NCBI GenBank assembly: GCA_904420445.1
Contig: CAJFVJ010000003.1
Span: 330,441-394,440, forward strand
Origin: Candidatus Adamsella avium
Lineage (GTDB): Bacteria; Cyanobacteriota; Vampirovibrionia; Gastranaerophilales; CAJFVJ01
Reading direction: 5' to 3'
Length of the DNA: 64,000 nt
Under the pieces are notes generated by a model that was given only the letters and a program-made list of their open reading frames with translations, was not told the origin of the DNA and did not search any database. The translations under genes and the position numbers were made by a program. Below, piece by piece: positions 26,298 to 35,826 of this stretch; the stretch's first letter is position 1; every line of letters begins with the position of its first letter.

Positions 26298-26854
26298 ACA
26301 TTGAAAAATTAGCTAAGAGATTAAAAGAATTTACCCTTGATGATATTGAATTGATAGCAGAATGCGATTGCAAAACAAAACTTGAACAGCTTTTGAACAG
26401 CAATAAAATACTTTTTGAAAACGGGATTTATAAATATAATGAGGCAACTAAAACGGGTGAAAATTATGAAATATTTAGCCCGCTAAAGAATAAACACATA
26501 AAAATTAGCATAGAAGATGCAAAAGAATATTTTATGAAAAATTATGTTGAAAAGTACTGCAAATTCGAGACCTACAGAAACTATAACGCCATTTTTAATT
26601 TTAATATTATACCTTTTATAAACTGCTATTACCTGCATGAAATTGATATTGAGTCGATAAAAGAACTTTTTAAAGTCTGCGAATTAAGACGCCTGAAACC
26701 CCGCAGAATTAAAAACACAATGGCTCTTCTAAATCAATTGATAAAGTATTTCCAACACCTTGGAGTAATTGATAGGAGTTGTGTTTATCAGGTTAAAAAA
26801 GTACAAGACAAAAACCATTTTGGAATAGAAAACTTAATTTTTGAGGGATTTTAA
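26294..26854 (+). CDS. Hypothetical protein of the transposition module
   Basis: 186 residues, not recognised. Starts by ATGA overlap with the ATPase gene and ends by TAATG overlap with the next, so it is expressed with them. The sequence is rich in Asn, Lys and Glu, probably alpha-helical, with several Cys (residues 25, 27 and near 94). The second half (YFMKNYVEKYCKFETYRNYNAIFNFNIIPFI - ALLNQLIKYFQHLGVI) resembles in style the N-terminal SAM-like domain of tyrosine recombinases, but no catalytic domain follows. Function unknown. Confidence 0.6.
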   Translation: MNIEKLAKRLKEFTLDDIELIAECDCKTKLEQLLNSNKILFENGIYKYNEATKTGENYEIFSPLKNKHIKISIEDAKEYFMKNYVEKYCKFETYRNYNAIFNFNIIPFINCYYLHEIDIESIKELFKVCELRRLKPRRIKNTMALLNQLIKYFQHLGVIDRSCVYQVKKVQDKNHFGIENLIFEGF

Positions 26855-27252
26855 TGAGCAAAATGAAATTATTTAAACAAGCAGAGCAAATGTATTTAAA
26901 AGGCTCGACAGTTAGTGAAATCTCTTTAGAACTCGGGATTGCAAAAAGGACTTTGTTTTACTGGAAAAAGCAATATGATTGGGATAAAAAGCGAAAAGAA
27001 TCAATGTATGATAAATCAAAGCTCAAAGAGGATTTAAAAAAGTTTGCCCAGAAACTTATGGAAAAAATCGCAAACAATAATAAAACTAACAGCCAGATAA
27101 GCCAAGCAGAATACTATTCACTCGTGAATATTTTGAACTTTCTCCCTGAATTAAAAGAAAACAATACTCAAACAGAAACACCCCAAATAAAAACCGAACT
27201 TTCCCCGGACTTCATTCGCCAAATCGAGCGTGAAATTTTAGGTATAGAATAA
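26854..27252 (+). CDS. Helix-turn-helix protein (phage-type, small terminase-like)
   Basis: 132 residues. The N-terminal 45 residues form a helix-turn-helix: MYLKGSTVSEISLELGIAKRTLFYWKKQYDWDKKR, of the type found in terminase small subunits and DUF1804-like proteins of Mu-like phages. The remainder is helical and charged. It may bind DNA at the element or be a remnant of a packaging gene from a Mu-like phage. It overlaps the previous gene by 1 nt. Confidence 0.6.
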   Translation: MSKMKLFKQAEQMYLKGSTVSEISLELGIAKRTLFYWKKQYDWDKKRKESMYDKSKLKEDLKKFAQKLMEKIANNNKTNSQISQAEYYSLVNILNFLPELKENNTQTETPQIKTELSPDFIRQIEREILGIE

Positions 27253-27262
27253 CTCCTGCAAA

Positions 27263-27277
27263 TTTTTGTGCTATGCT
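27263..27277 (+). promoter_or_regulatory. Promoter of mcrBC
   Basis: TTTTTGTGCTATGCT lies 20 nt before the mcrB ATG and its AAGGAG site. TTTTTGTGCTA also precedes hsdR and the RhuM-Fic gene; TGC-TATGCT would be an extended -10. Confidence 0.5.
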
Positions 27278-27296
27278 TGTAGAAAAGGAGTGAAGT

Positions 27297-30224
27297 ATGA
27301 GTGAAGGAATTTATTCTAAAGATTTAATAGATTTTAAAAATAAATTTTCTCCAGATATCTTAAAAAATCTTTCGGGACTGGAGCTTCTTAAAAGATTGGC
27401 TTATCCTAAAAATATAGACGAAAATATTAAAAAACAATTTGATAATTTATATGAAGCTGACTATAATTCGTTGAAAAATGAATTAGAAAATGGAATGTTT
27501 GATTATGGTAGTGGCAGTGCTGGATATGATATTAATTTTGTTTTGGCATACAGACAGGGCTCTTGGTATAATCTAAAAGAGAAAATCTCATTAAAACAAG
27601 CAATAGAAATAGCTGAAAAAATCAAACATGAATTAACAGATGCTTGTGAATTTCTATCCAACAATGATTTTGATGGTTTTTATAATTATGTTTTAAAATC
27701 AACTTTAAATTTATTTAATAAAGGATATACTCATAAATATTTACACATACTTTATCCTAATTATATAAGTTTTTATCATGCTGGAAATTGGCAATCCTAT
27801 TATAAAAGTTGTTTGAATTTACCTAAAACAAATAATTACTATGATTTGGAAAAATATCTTATTGATAATTTCCCTAGTTGTAATGTTGGAGAAAAATCTA
27901 GAGAATTAGAGAAACAATATGGTATCCCAAGTAAAAAATATTGGTTGTTAACTTGGAACCCTGATAAATGGGATTGGAAAACATTTTTTGATGATTTAGA
28001 AGCAGTATGTAAAGGTGAACATATTGAAAGTAAACATTCGTGTTTAAGTAAAAAACCAAGAATTGGTGATAGGGTATATATATTAAAGTTAGGAACTCAA
28101 ACTCCTAAAGGTATTATTGCGTCTGGCTATATTTCAAAAGAATCATATTCAGATATAGCTGAACATACAGAAGATAATCAAGTTGTGAATTGCGTTAAAA
28201 TTAAATATGACAAAATTATTAACTACAATAATAAGATACTAGAACAATCATTCTTAAAAGAAAAATTTCCAAAGCAAGAATGGAGTCCTCAAGCATCTGG
28301 AATAGAGATAAAAAAAGAATATACAAAAGAACTTGAAAATATTTGGTCTAATTATAACAACAATTTTAAAAAAGAAATTAAATATTGGACTTATAGAGCT
28401 GGTGAAAATTCGCGAATGTGGGAAGAGTGCTCTAATAAGAATATAATTGCTTTAGGATGGGATTACTTGGGCGATTTAAAACAATATTCCTCAAAAGAAG
28501 AATTAAAAGAAAAAATAAGTTATACAGAGCAAAAAAATAATCCAATGAATAACGTTTTAGCTTGTTGGGAGTTTGCTAATTGTATGGATATTGGTGACAT
28601 TGTTTATGTTGAAAAAGGTCGAAATTGTATAATTGCAAGAGGTATTGTAGATTCTGATTATATTTACGATAATACTCGAGAAGAATACAAGAATATTAGA
28701 AAAATTCAATGGACCCATAAAGAATTGCACAAGCTAGATTTTATTCTTGATGTAAAAACACTTACGAATATAAGCCAAACAAAATATGGAGATTATTGTT
28801 TGAAGATAGAAGCTATGTTTAATAATAAACGAATACAGGAGACACCTAAAATGATAAATCAATCACTAAATCTAATTTTATATGGACCTCCGGGAACAGG
28901 AAAGACTTATAGCATTCAAGAATATATTCAAAATCTTTTGGGTGAAAATCCTGGATTAAATATAAATAGCGAAGAACAAAAACTAAATGACATAGTAAAA
29001 GACTTAAGCTGGTATACTACTATTGCAATTTCTATGTATTTAAATGGCGAACAAAACAAATATAAAGTTTCCGATTTAATGAATCAAAAAATTATTAAAG
29101 CATTTGCACTTACTAGAGAAAATAAAAACCTGAGAGCTGCATTGTGGGCACAAATGCAAATTCATACATCTGAAAATTGCAAAACTGTAAATTATACAAA
29201 CAGACAAGCTCCTTTTATTTTTGAAAAAAATGAAAATTCAGAATGGTATTTAACTGAGGATGGTATTAAATATGTAGAAGAAAATCTAGCTGACCAAATT
29301 GCACAATACAAAGCTCCAAGTAATACAAGAAAAATTGAAGATTTTTATAAATTTATTACATTTCATCAATCATATTCATATGAAGAGTTTGTTGAAGGTA
29401 TAAAACCAAAAATTGATGTAAATGATGACTCTTCAACAATATCATACGAATATAATAGAGGTATTTTTAAAGAAATTTGTCAACAGGCAAACTCTGACCC
29501 TGATAACAAATACTTATTAATTATTGACGAAATAAATAGAGGTAATATTTCAAAAATATTTGGAGAGCTAATAACTTTAATAGAAACAAACAAACGAGTT
29601 CGTCCAAATAAAGAACGAAATTTTGAAAATACAAAAATCGATAAAGAACAATTATTGGTAACCTTACCATATACAAAGTCAAAATTTGGAGTACCAAGTA
29701 ATTTATACATTTTAGGTACAATGAACACTTCTGACCGTTCCATTGCAAGTATTGATATTGCTCTTCGCCGTCGTTTCAAATTTGTTGAAATGATGCCAAG
29801 ACCAGAAAAACTTGTAGATGAAAATAAGCAGCCACTAATGGTAGGTGATATTAATTTACAAAACTTACTAAAAACTATTAATGAAAGAATTTCTTACATT
29901 TTAGATAGAGACCATCAAATTGGACATAGCTATTTTTTGAACTGGAAAAATTATGATATGACAACGCTAAAAAATGTTTGGTTTGATGAAATTATGCCTT
30001 TATTAAATGAATATTTCTATTCAGATTGGGATAAATTGCAAGCAATTTTAGGTAAAGCTAATGAAATAGGTGCCGAAAAATCTTTTATTGTAAAAATTAA
30101 AAAACCTAATTTGCCATACGAAGCAGATTGCAGCGATGAAGAAGCTTATTATAACTTCTCTAAAAAAGAAGAAACCAGCGATGATGACTTCAAAATGATG
30201 TTGAAAAATGCGATATTGATATAG
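27297..30224 (+). CDS. mcrB: McrB-like AAA+ GTPase with two EVE-like domains
   Basis: 975 residues, with AAGGAG 7 nt before the ATG. McrB is the GTP-driven motor and modified-DNA reader of type IV McrBC restriction. After an N-terminal helical region, two stretches look like EVE/PUA-type readers: about 214-345 (YWLLTWNPDKWDW then GDRVYILKLG) and about 361-500 (KYWTYRAGENSRMWEEC then GDIVYVEKGRN). The AAA+ domain follows, with Walker A GPPGTGKT at about 530, Walker B YLLIIDEINRGN at about 740, and the sensor block LGTMNTSDRSIASIDIALRRRF at about 806-828, diagnostic of McrB. E. coli McrB is about 460 residues and has one short reader; two in tandem is notable. mcrC starts 8 nt later. Confidence 0.88.
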   Translation: MSEGIYSKDLIDFKNKFSPDILKNLSGLELLKRLAYPKNIDENIKKQFDNLYEADYNSLKNELENGMFDYGSGSAGYDINFVLAYRQGSWYNLKEKISLKQAIEIAEKIKHELTDACEFLSNNDFDGFYNYVLKSTLNLFNKGYTHKYLHILYPNYISFYHAGNWQSYYKSCLNLPKTNNYYDLEKYLIDNFPSCNVGEKSRELEKQYGIPSKKYWLLTWNPDKWDWKTFFDDLEAVCKGEHIESKHSCLSKKPRIGDRVYILKLGTQTPKGIIASGYISKESYSDIAEHTEDNQVVNCVKIKYDKIINYNNKILEQSFLKEKFPKQEWSPQASGIEIKKEYTKELENIWSNYNNNFKKEIKYWTYRAGENSRMWEECSNKNIIALGWDYLGDLKQYSSKEELKEKISYTEQKNNPMNNVLACWEFANCMDIGDIVYVEKGRNCIIARGIVDSDYIYDNTREEYKNIRKIQWTHKELHKLDFILDVKTLTNISQTKYGDYCLKIEAMFNNKRIQETPKMINQSLNLILYGPPGTGKTYSIQEYIQNLLGENPGLNINSEEQKLNDIVKDLSWYTTIAISMYLNGEQNKYKVSDLMNQKIIKAFALTRENKNLRAALWAQMQIHTSENCKTVNYTNRQAPFIFEKNENSEWYLTEDGIKYVEENLADQIAQYKAPSNTRKIEDFYKFITFHQSYSYEEFVEGIKPKIDVNDDSSTISYEYNRGIFKEICQQANSDPDNKYLLIIDEINRGNISKIFGELITLIETNKRVRPNKERNFENTKIDKEQLLVTLPYTKSKFGVPSNLYILGTMNTSDRSIASIDIALRRRFKFVEMMPRPEKLVDENKQPLMVGDINLQNLLKTINERISYILDRDHQIGHSYFLNWKNYDMTTLKNVWFDEIMPLLNEYFYSDWDKLQAILGKANEIGAEKSFIVKIKKPNLPYEADCSDEEAYYNFSKKEETSDDDFKMMLKNAILI

Positions 30225-30232
30225 GTAAATCT

Positions 30233-31480
30233 ATGGCAGAACCTATTATTGTAAAAGAATATGCAAAGGTTGAGATAAATGACAGCTATTTAGATAAGTT
30301 GCAGGCTTATTTGAAATGCCAGAAATTAGAGTCTGCTCTAAAAGTTACAAGACATGGCATAAAAACTAAATCTTGGGTTGGTGTTATCAAATATAAAAAT
30401 CTGCATTTAGAAATTCTGCCTAAACTCATTTCAGAAGATGCAAATAATGACAAGAAAATTTCAGAAGCTGAACGAAGCATAATTCTAAAAAATCTTATTT
30501 TTATGCTTTCTTACACAAAGAATCTTGATATCAAGACAAATGATAATGCTAAATTATCAACTGAAAAAAATCCATTCATTGAAATTTTGATTAGAGAATT
30601 TGCGACCTCTTTATTTGAGGCTTTAAAGCGCTTAACGCCTAAAAGATATGTTAGAGAAGAAGAAAATTTGAATTACTTAAAAGGTAAAATAAAATTTAGC
30701 AAAAACATCCGTTATAACTGCACAAACCAAGCAAAATTTTATTGTGAGTACGATGAATTTTCAGAAAATAATCTTCTAAATCAACTGTTTTTATTTGTTT
30801 CAACCTGCTTGTATAATATTTCTAACAACAGCTACAATAAAAAAACTTTAAAATTTATTATTAATTATTATTCAGATATTTCTTTTGTCAGATTTGATAA
30901 ATTTAAAGTCAGGAAAATTAAACTGACAAGAAATCAAGAACTTTGCAAAAAATCATTTAACCTAGCAAAAATGTTTGTAGAACAGACAAGTGTTGATTTA
31001 TCTAAAAACAAATTTGAAAATATTACACTTGTTTGGGATATGAACAAATTATTTGAAGAATTTATTTTTGAATTAATAAAAAGAAAAATTCCTGAGTGTT
31101 CACCAATTGCTCAAAAGACAAAACGTCTTTTACGCTCAACTCAAGAAACAAAACGAGATACTAAAGTTGATATTCTTATACAACACCCACAAATTATAAT
31201 AGATACAAAATATAAAAAATTCACGGATTTTGACGATATTACAAGTGCGGATATTTATCAAGTAACAGCATATTGCCTGTTACATAACTATAAACGTGCA
31301 ATATTGCTGTACCCTCAATATGATAAAAATGTGCCGGATATATGTGATTACCAATTGAACTGTGCTGAAAATAATTATTACATAGATTTTTGTACTGTTA
31401 ATTTAAAGAACAATGACTTGAAAGATAAAGAAGTACAAAATTCAATAATTGCTAAAATTAAAAGCATAATAGGTAATTAA
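30233..31480 (+). CDS. mcrC: McrC-like nuclease subunit
   Basis: 415 residues. McrC stimulates McrB GTPase activity and cuts DNA. The N-terminal part (SWVGVIKYKNLHLEILPKL) and the middle match the family, and a PD-(D/E)xK nuclease core is visible near residues 303-325: KVDILIQHPQ followed by IIDTKYKKF, where the Asp pair and the DTK Lys would form the active site. AGGT before the ATG and an 8-nt gap to mcrB indicate co-expression. Confidence 0.87.
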   Translation: MAEPIIVKEYAKVEINDSYLDKLQAYLKCQKLESALKVTRHGIKTKSWVGVIKYKNLHLEILPKLISEDANNDKKISEAERSIILKNLIFMLSYTKNLDIKTNDNAKLSTEKNPFIEILIREFATSLFEALKRLTPKRYVREEENLNYLKGKIKFSKNIRYNCTNQAKFYCEYDEFSENNLLNQLFLFVSTCLYNISNNSYNKKTLKFIINYYSDISFVRFDKFKVRKIKLTRNQELCKKSFNLAKMFVEQTSVDLSKNKFENITLVWDMNKLFEEFIFELIKRKIPECSPIAQKTKRLLRSTQETKRDTKVDILIQHPQIIIDTKYKKFTDFDDITSADIYQVTAYCLLHNYKRAILLYPQYDKNVPDICDYQLNCAENNYYIDFCTVNLKNNDLKDKEVQNSIIAKIKSIIGN

Positions 31481-31530
31481 ATATGATTGTTTATTAAAAA
31501 TCTACAGTCTAAAAGTTTTATATAAATTTT

Positions 31531-31543
31531 ATGCTAATATAAT
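31531..31543 (+). promoter_or_regulatory. Promoter immediately before the helicase start
   Basis: ATGCTAATATAAT ends 4 nt before the ATG at 31548. With TAATAT as the -10 the transcript would start at or just before the ATG, so the mRNA is probably leaderless; no ribosome binding site is visible. Confidence 0.45.
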
Positions 31544-31547
31544 TTCT

Positions 31548-34130
31548 ATGACAAAGGATTTTCGAATATTTTTAAAAGGTGAAGAATGCACAAATAAGGT
31601 AATAAAATACCAAAAAGTTGGGAAAAGTTATCACGTTATATTTAATAATGGTAAACAGTATACATATGCTGATTACAACGTTAAAATAATAGAATCTGCA
31701 TTAAAAGATGAAAAAACAAAATCCTGTTTTGAATATTTAAAAGACATTGCTAGTGCTATTGGTTTAACTCAAAATGGTGAGAATATTTTGTTATCCAACT
31801 ATAACAAAATAGATTTTATTGATATGAATAGTATGTTAGGCAAATATATAAGCAATAAGCTTACAAATAAAGTTGACAAATATGTACAAAATATTATTTA
31901 TCCATTTGGATTCAATAATAGTCAAGCTTTAGCTGTTGAAAGAGCATTGTCAAATGAACTAAGCATAATCCAAGGCCCTCCAGGGACTGGAAAAACTCAA
32001 ACTATTTTGAATATTATTGCTAATATTGTTATGCGAAGACAAAGTGTTGCAGTTGTTTCAAGTAATAACTCTGCGACTAAAAATGTACTAGATAAACTGA
32101 AAAAATATGATGTTGATTTTATTGCTGCATTTTTAGGAAATCTGGAAAATAAACAAGAATTTATTAAATCGCAATCAGAAATACCTAATATTTCAAACTG
32201 GAAAATAAATGCGGAACAATTTACTGAATTAAACAATAAATTAAAAGATGATTATAAAGAATTGCAAGAAAAATTAGATATACAAAATAAATTAGCCTTA
32301 CTAAAGCAGGAATTTTCCAATGTAGAATTAGAGCAAAGGCATTTTTTAGAGTATTATAAAACTCTTGAAGTAAAACAAGAGCCTAGATGTATAAGAAATT
32401 CTAAAACCTCTTTAGAAATGTTAGATATGATCTTTGCTTGTGAAAATTATGAAGAAATTTCACACGATAATATTGTAATAAAAATTCTTTTAACTATTTT
32501 TGAATATTTAAAGTTTTGGAATAGAAAACGACTAATATTGCAGAATTTAATTAGGAAAAAGAAATACACTTTAGACTTTTTAAAAGCTCAATTTCAACAA
32601 AAATTTTATGAATTAAAAACACAAGAATTAAAATCAGAGATAAAAAAACTAAATGATAATTTGTTAAACTATGATTTTGCTTCAAAAATGAAAGCTTATT
32701 CAGAGCTTTCAGCAAAAATGTTTAAACATTATTTAAGTGTAAAATATAACAATCTTGGTAGAGAAAGGTATAAATTAGAAGATCTGAAGCTAAAATCTAA
32801 TTCATTTATAGATGATTATCCAGTAATATTAAGCACGACCTATTCTTTAAAAAATTGTCTATCAAATGATGTTATGTATGATTACATTATTATCGATGAA
32901 GCATCTCAAGTTGATCTATGTACTGGAGCTTTAGCATTGGCCTGCGCAAGAAAAGCTGTTATTGTAGGAGATTTAAAACAACTACCTAATGTTGTCAATA
33001 ATAAAACAGCAGAAATAACAGATAATATTTTTAAACAATATCAATTAAATGAAGCATATCGATATAAAAATCACTGTTTGTTATCCTCTATTACAGAATT
33101 ATTTAAAAATGCTCCCAGAACACTATTAAAAGAACATTATCGTTGTCATCCTAAAATTATTGAATTTTGTAATAAGAAATTTTATAACAATGAATTAATT
33201 ATTTTAAGTGATGTAAAAAGTAGCAGAATGCCTTTAGTTTTGTGTTACACAACAGAAGGTAATCATGCACGTAATCATTATAACCAAAGACAAATAGACA
33301 TGATTGTAAATGAGATTATTCCAAAATATAAAATATGCCTTGATGATAATTCTTTGGGTATTGTAACACCATATAGGAATCAAACAGATGCATTGCAGAA
33401 AACTTTTAAAAACACTACAGTTAAGGCCGATACAGTAGATAAGTTCCAAGGACAAGAAAATAAGGTTATAATTATTTCTACCGTAGATAATGAGATAAGC
33501 GATTTTACAGATAATCCTAATCGTCTTAATGTTGCAATATCAAGAGCTATTGAACAATTAATCTTAGTTATTAATCCTAATGAAAGAAGTAAGGATAAAA
33601 ATATAAATGATCTTGTAAATTACATTAAATATAATAATTTAGAAATTTATGACAGTAAATTATATTCAGTATTTGATTATCTTTATAAATGTTATGAACA
33701 AAGAAAACAAGAAATTTTAAAAAAACATAAAAAAATATCGCAATACGATAGTGAAAACTTAATGTATATTTTTATCAATAAAATTATTAATAAGTATTAT
33801 CCAAATCAATTTAGTGTAACTCCACATGTAATGTTAAAAACTATTTTAAAAGATAAGTCTTTATTAACTACTAATAGAGAATTACAGTATGTGCTTAATG
33901 ACTTAACTCATATTGACTTTCTTATTTACAAAAATATTGATAATTCTCCATTTTTAGCAATAGAAGTAGATGGCTATAAATACCATTCTGAAGGAACTAA
34001 ACAAGCCCAAAGAGACATTTTAAAAAATGAAATTCTTAAAAAATATGGTATTCCTTTGTTAAGATTTAAAACCAATGGCAGCAACGAGAAAGAAATTTTA
34101 ATAAAAACAATAGATAATATAAAATACTAA
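31548..34130 (+). CDS. SF1 (UPF1/DNA2-type) helicase with C-terminal DUF2726-like domain
   Basis: 860 residues. Walker A GPPGTGKTQT at about 143-152, DEAS box (YIIIDEASQVDL) at about 448, GDLKQLPN, and the C-terminal motifs VDKFQGQENKVIIISTV and NRLNVAISRA define a DNA2/NAM7/UPF1-type superfamily 1 helicase. Between motifs I and II lies a charged coiled-coil insertion (about 225-385). The last 70 residues (FLAIEVDGYKYH - RDILKNEILKKYGIPLLRFKTNG) fit DUF2726, related to the Vsr/PD-(D/E)xK nucleases. Such helicase-nuclease proteins occur in defence islands. It has its own promoter 67 nt after mcrC, on the same strand. Confidence 0.8.
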   Translation: MTKDFRIFLKGEECTNKVIKYQKVGKSYHVIFNNGKQYTYADYNVKIIESALKDEKTKSCFEYLKDIASAIGLTQNGENILLSNYNKIDFIDMNSMLGKYISNKLTNKVDKYVQNIIYPFGFNNSQALAVERALSNELSIIQGPPGTGKTQTILNIIANIVMRRQSVAVVSSNNSATKNVLDKLKKYDVDFIAAFLGNLENKQEFIKSQSEIPNISNWKINAEQFTELNNKLKDDYKELQEKLDIQNKLALLKQEFSNVELEQRHFLEYYKTLEVKQEPRCIRNSKTSLEMLDMIFACENYEEISHDNIVIKILLTIFEYLKFWNRKRLILQNLIRKKKYTLDFLKAQFQQKFYELKTQELKSEIKKLNDNLLNYDFASKMKAYSELSAKMFKHYLSVKYNNLGRERYKLEDLKLKSNSFIDDYPVILSTTYSLKNCLSNDVMYDYIIIDEASQVDLCTGALALACARKAVIVGDLKQLPNVVNNKTAEITDNIFKQYQLNEAYRYKNHCLLSSITELFKNAPRTLLKEHYRCHPKIIEFCNKKFYNNELIILSDVKSSRMPLVLCYTTEGNHARNHYNQRQIDMIVNEIIPKYKICLDDNSLGIVTPYRNQTDALQKTFKNTTVKADTVDKFQGQENKVIIISTVDNEISDFTDNPNRLNVAISRAIEQLILVINPNERSKDKNINDLVNYIKYNNLEIYDSKLYSVFDYLYKCYEQRKQEILKKHKKISQYDSENLMYIFINKIINKYYPNQFSVTPHVMLKTILKDKSLLTTNRELQYVLNDLTHIDFLIYKNIDNSPFLAIEVDGYKYHSEGTKQAQRDILKNEILKKYGIPLLRFKTNGSNEKEILIKTIDNIKY

Positions 34131-34215
34131 ATAGTAGTCTTTAAACCAGTTTATTTTTCACATTCATTTCGCTACGCTCCATTTCAGTTACAGGCTCACA
34201 AGTTTTACCATATGT

Positions 34216-34425
34216 TCAACTGTTGGCTTTGCAAAAATCATCTTCAAACCCTCGTATGTTATCAAGCTCTATATTGTATCTTTTTCCATGCTTATCAACG
34301 CAAGTCGCATAATCTATCTCTGCATCAGCAAACTTGTTTTTCCAAATACAAATTAGCAAGCCGATTTCTTGTGTTTTTAAATTCAAAACTTTTGTTCCAT
34401 AAAGTGCATAGTCTTTTTCTGTCAT
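34216..34425 (-). CDS. Small hypothetical protein
   Basis: 69 residues, not recognised. The sequence MTEKDYALYGTKVLNLKTQEIGLLICIWKNKFAD then YATCVDKHGKRYNIELDNIRGF looks like a small beta-rich domain (SH3- or KOW-like). It is the last of three small minus-strand genes between the helicase and the HNH operon. Confidence 0.5.
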   Translation of the reverse strand: MTEKDYALYGTKVLNLKTQEIGLLICIWKNKFADAEIDYATCVDKHGKRYNIELDNIRGFEDDFCKANS

Positions 34426-34464
34426 TATTCTTTCCTTTCAAATATCAAATTTGAATATATATCA

Positions 34465-34641
34465 TCAGGCTTTTGTGGGGTCTATTAAAAACTCTTTCCT
34501 AAACACAAATCTTTCTTTGTATGTGTTTTCACAAATTATTGTTTCGAAGTTGTAGAATCCGATTACTTTATAATACTCGTTATCATAGTTTTCAAAACCT
34601 CTAATCTTTTTAAGCTTATATTTTTTGCCTAATTCAATCAT
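34465..34641 (-). CDS. Very small hypothetical protein
   Basis: 58 residues, ATG 34639-34641, stop TCA-complement 34465-34467. The protein starts MIELGKKYKLKKIRGF and contains FYNFETIICENTYKERF; it looks beta-rich and shares the short IRGFE string with its neighbour at 34216, suggesting a distant paralogue. The coding pattern is plausible but the size keeps confidence moderate. Confidence 0.4.
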   Translation of the reverse strand: MIELGKKYKLKKIRGFENYDNEYYKVIGFYNFETIICENTYKERFVFRKEFLIDPTKA

Positions 34642-34755
34642 AGTTAATCCTAAATCTATTTACAGCAATGACATTCATCACTCTATACCCCTTAAATATC
34701 AAGCAAACTCTTTCAAAACGTATCATTCAGACACAATTCATTTTTTGAATACTAT

Positions 34756-34980
34756 TTAAAATTTATTGTTGTCTGGATAATTTATAAAATAAGCGTTTAC
34801 TGTATCAGTATCTTGCCTTAAATTTTCGACGATTGGAGTGAGATTATACAGTTCTTCACTTTCTTGTTGAGTCCTGCAAAAATAGTCAATCACAGTAACT
34901 GTGTTATAAACCCGCTCAGCTAATTTTTCTAACTTCCTAAAATCTTTTTGTTTAATACGATATTTTTTACTTTTTCTCAT
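34756..34980 (-). CDS. Small helical hypothetical protein
   Basis: 74 residues, basic N terminus (MRKSKKYRIKQKDFRKLEKLAERVYNTVTVIDYF) and acidic C terminus; helical by eye. It resembles small mobile-element proteins of unknown function. AGGAAG lies before the start. Downstream of the HNH operon on the same strand (53 nt gap). Confidence 0.5.
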   Translation of the reverse strand: MRKSKKYRIKQKDFRKLEKLAERVYNTVTVIDYFCRTQQESEELYNLTPIVENLRQDTDTVNAYFINYPDNNKF

Positions 34981-35033
34981 ACGACTTCCTTTTAGGTGTC
35001 GTATTCATTACTTAGAAATCAAAGATAATCAAG

Positions 35034-35825
35034 TTATTTAATGCTCGAAGGTTTTGGCGGGACAAATCCTTTTTCATATAATTCTCTCATTCTCAAATTA
35101 TATTCGTGGTTTACTCGTCTTGACACTTCAGGGGTTTCAATAATATGAGCATAAGTAGAATTTAAAAAGTATGTTTCATATTGTAATCTATATTTATTAG
35201 TGATTCTAGCCGAATCTACCATAATTTCAATACGATACCCAGCCATTTGAATAACATATTTTTTATATTTTGATGTTTTTCCTTTAGCAATAAGAACTTC
35301 TTGATTTATATCTTCAGTGTAACAGTTTTTATAGATTAAAATTTTAAATAATTCATTGTGTTCTTTTTTACCCTTTAAAATTTCATACGCTTTTTTCTCA
35401 TATCCTCCTAAATTTATATTAGACCATTCTTCTAATTTGGATACAGATGCTCTCCATAAAATTGAAATAAAAAAATTCCGAAGTTTTGTATAATCAAAAT
35501 CATTACTATCAAGCTGATAAATTTTATATTGTGGATGTAATTGTATATACTTATATTTATGAAAATTACCTAATAAAATTCGATAACCCTCTTTATCAAA
35601 ATCACCCAAAATATGATTATCGCAATTGGAACATAAAATATTCGAATCATATCCACCATTTTGTTGGAAGGTGTATTCTCCAGTTTTAGAATTTATACAT
35701 AAATATCTATCTTTTTTTCGTGATAAATAAAAATTTTTAGGAATAATATGAGCTTTTATTAGTTTCTTTTTTTGACCACAGAATTTGCATATTCCTATAT
35801 TTTGCTTTTCAAATGTTTCTTTCAT
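35034..35825 (-). CDS. HNH-type zinc-binding protein, last gene of the extended R-M operon
   Basis: 263 residues. The N terminus has C13-x2-C16, the AHIIPK segment with H26, and C65-x2-C68 followed by H71: an arrangement seen in HNH/His-Me-finger nucleases in which H26 would be catalytic. The rest is a mixed alpha/beta region of unknown fold. It begins 1 nt after the stop of the other HNH gene, so it is translated with it. It probably acts as a second nuclease or as a regulator within the ATPase-HNH set. Confidence 0.6.
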   Translation of the reverse strand: MKETFEKQNIGICKFCGQKKKLIKAHIIPKNFYLSRKKDRYLCINSKTGEYTFQQNGGYDSNILCSNCDNHILGDFDKEGYRILLGNFHKYKYIQLHPQYKIYQLDSNDFDYTKLRNFFISILWRASVSKLEEWSNINLGGYEKKAYEILKGKKEHNELFKILIYKNCYTEDINQEVLIAKGKTSKYKKYVIQMAGYRIEIMVDSARITNKYRLQYETYFLNSTYAHIIETPEVSRRVNHEYNLRMRELYEKGFVPPKPSSIK

Positions 35826-35826
35826 A

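Larger units (their letters stand above)
23669..27252 (+). mobile_element. Mu-like transposition module
   Basis: Four tightly packed plus-strand genes: DDE transposase, MuB-like AAA ATPase, a hypothetical protein and a helix-turn-helix protein. The ATPase and the two small genes overlap by 4 nt and 1 nt. The right-hand transposon end was not found, so the following mcrBC and helicase genes may or may not be cargo. Confidence 0.6.
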
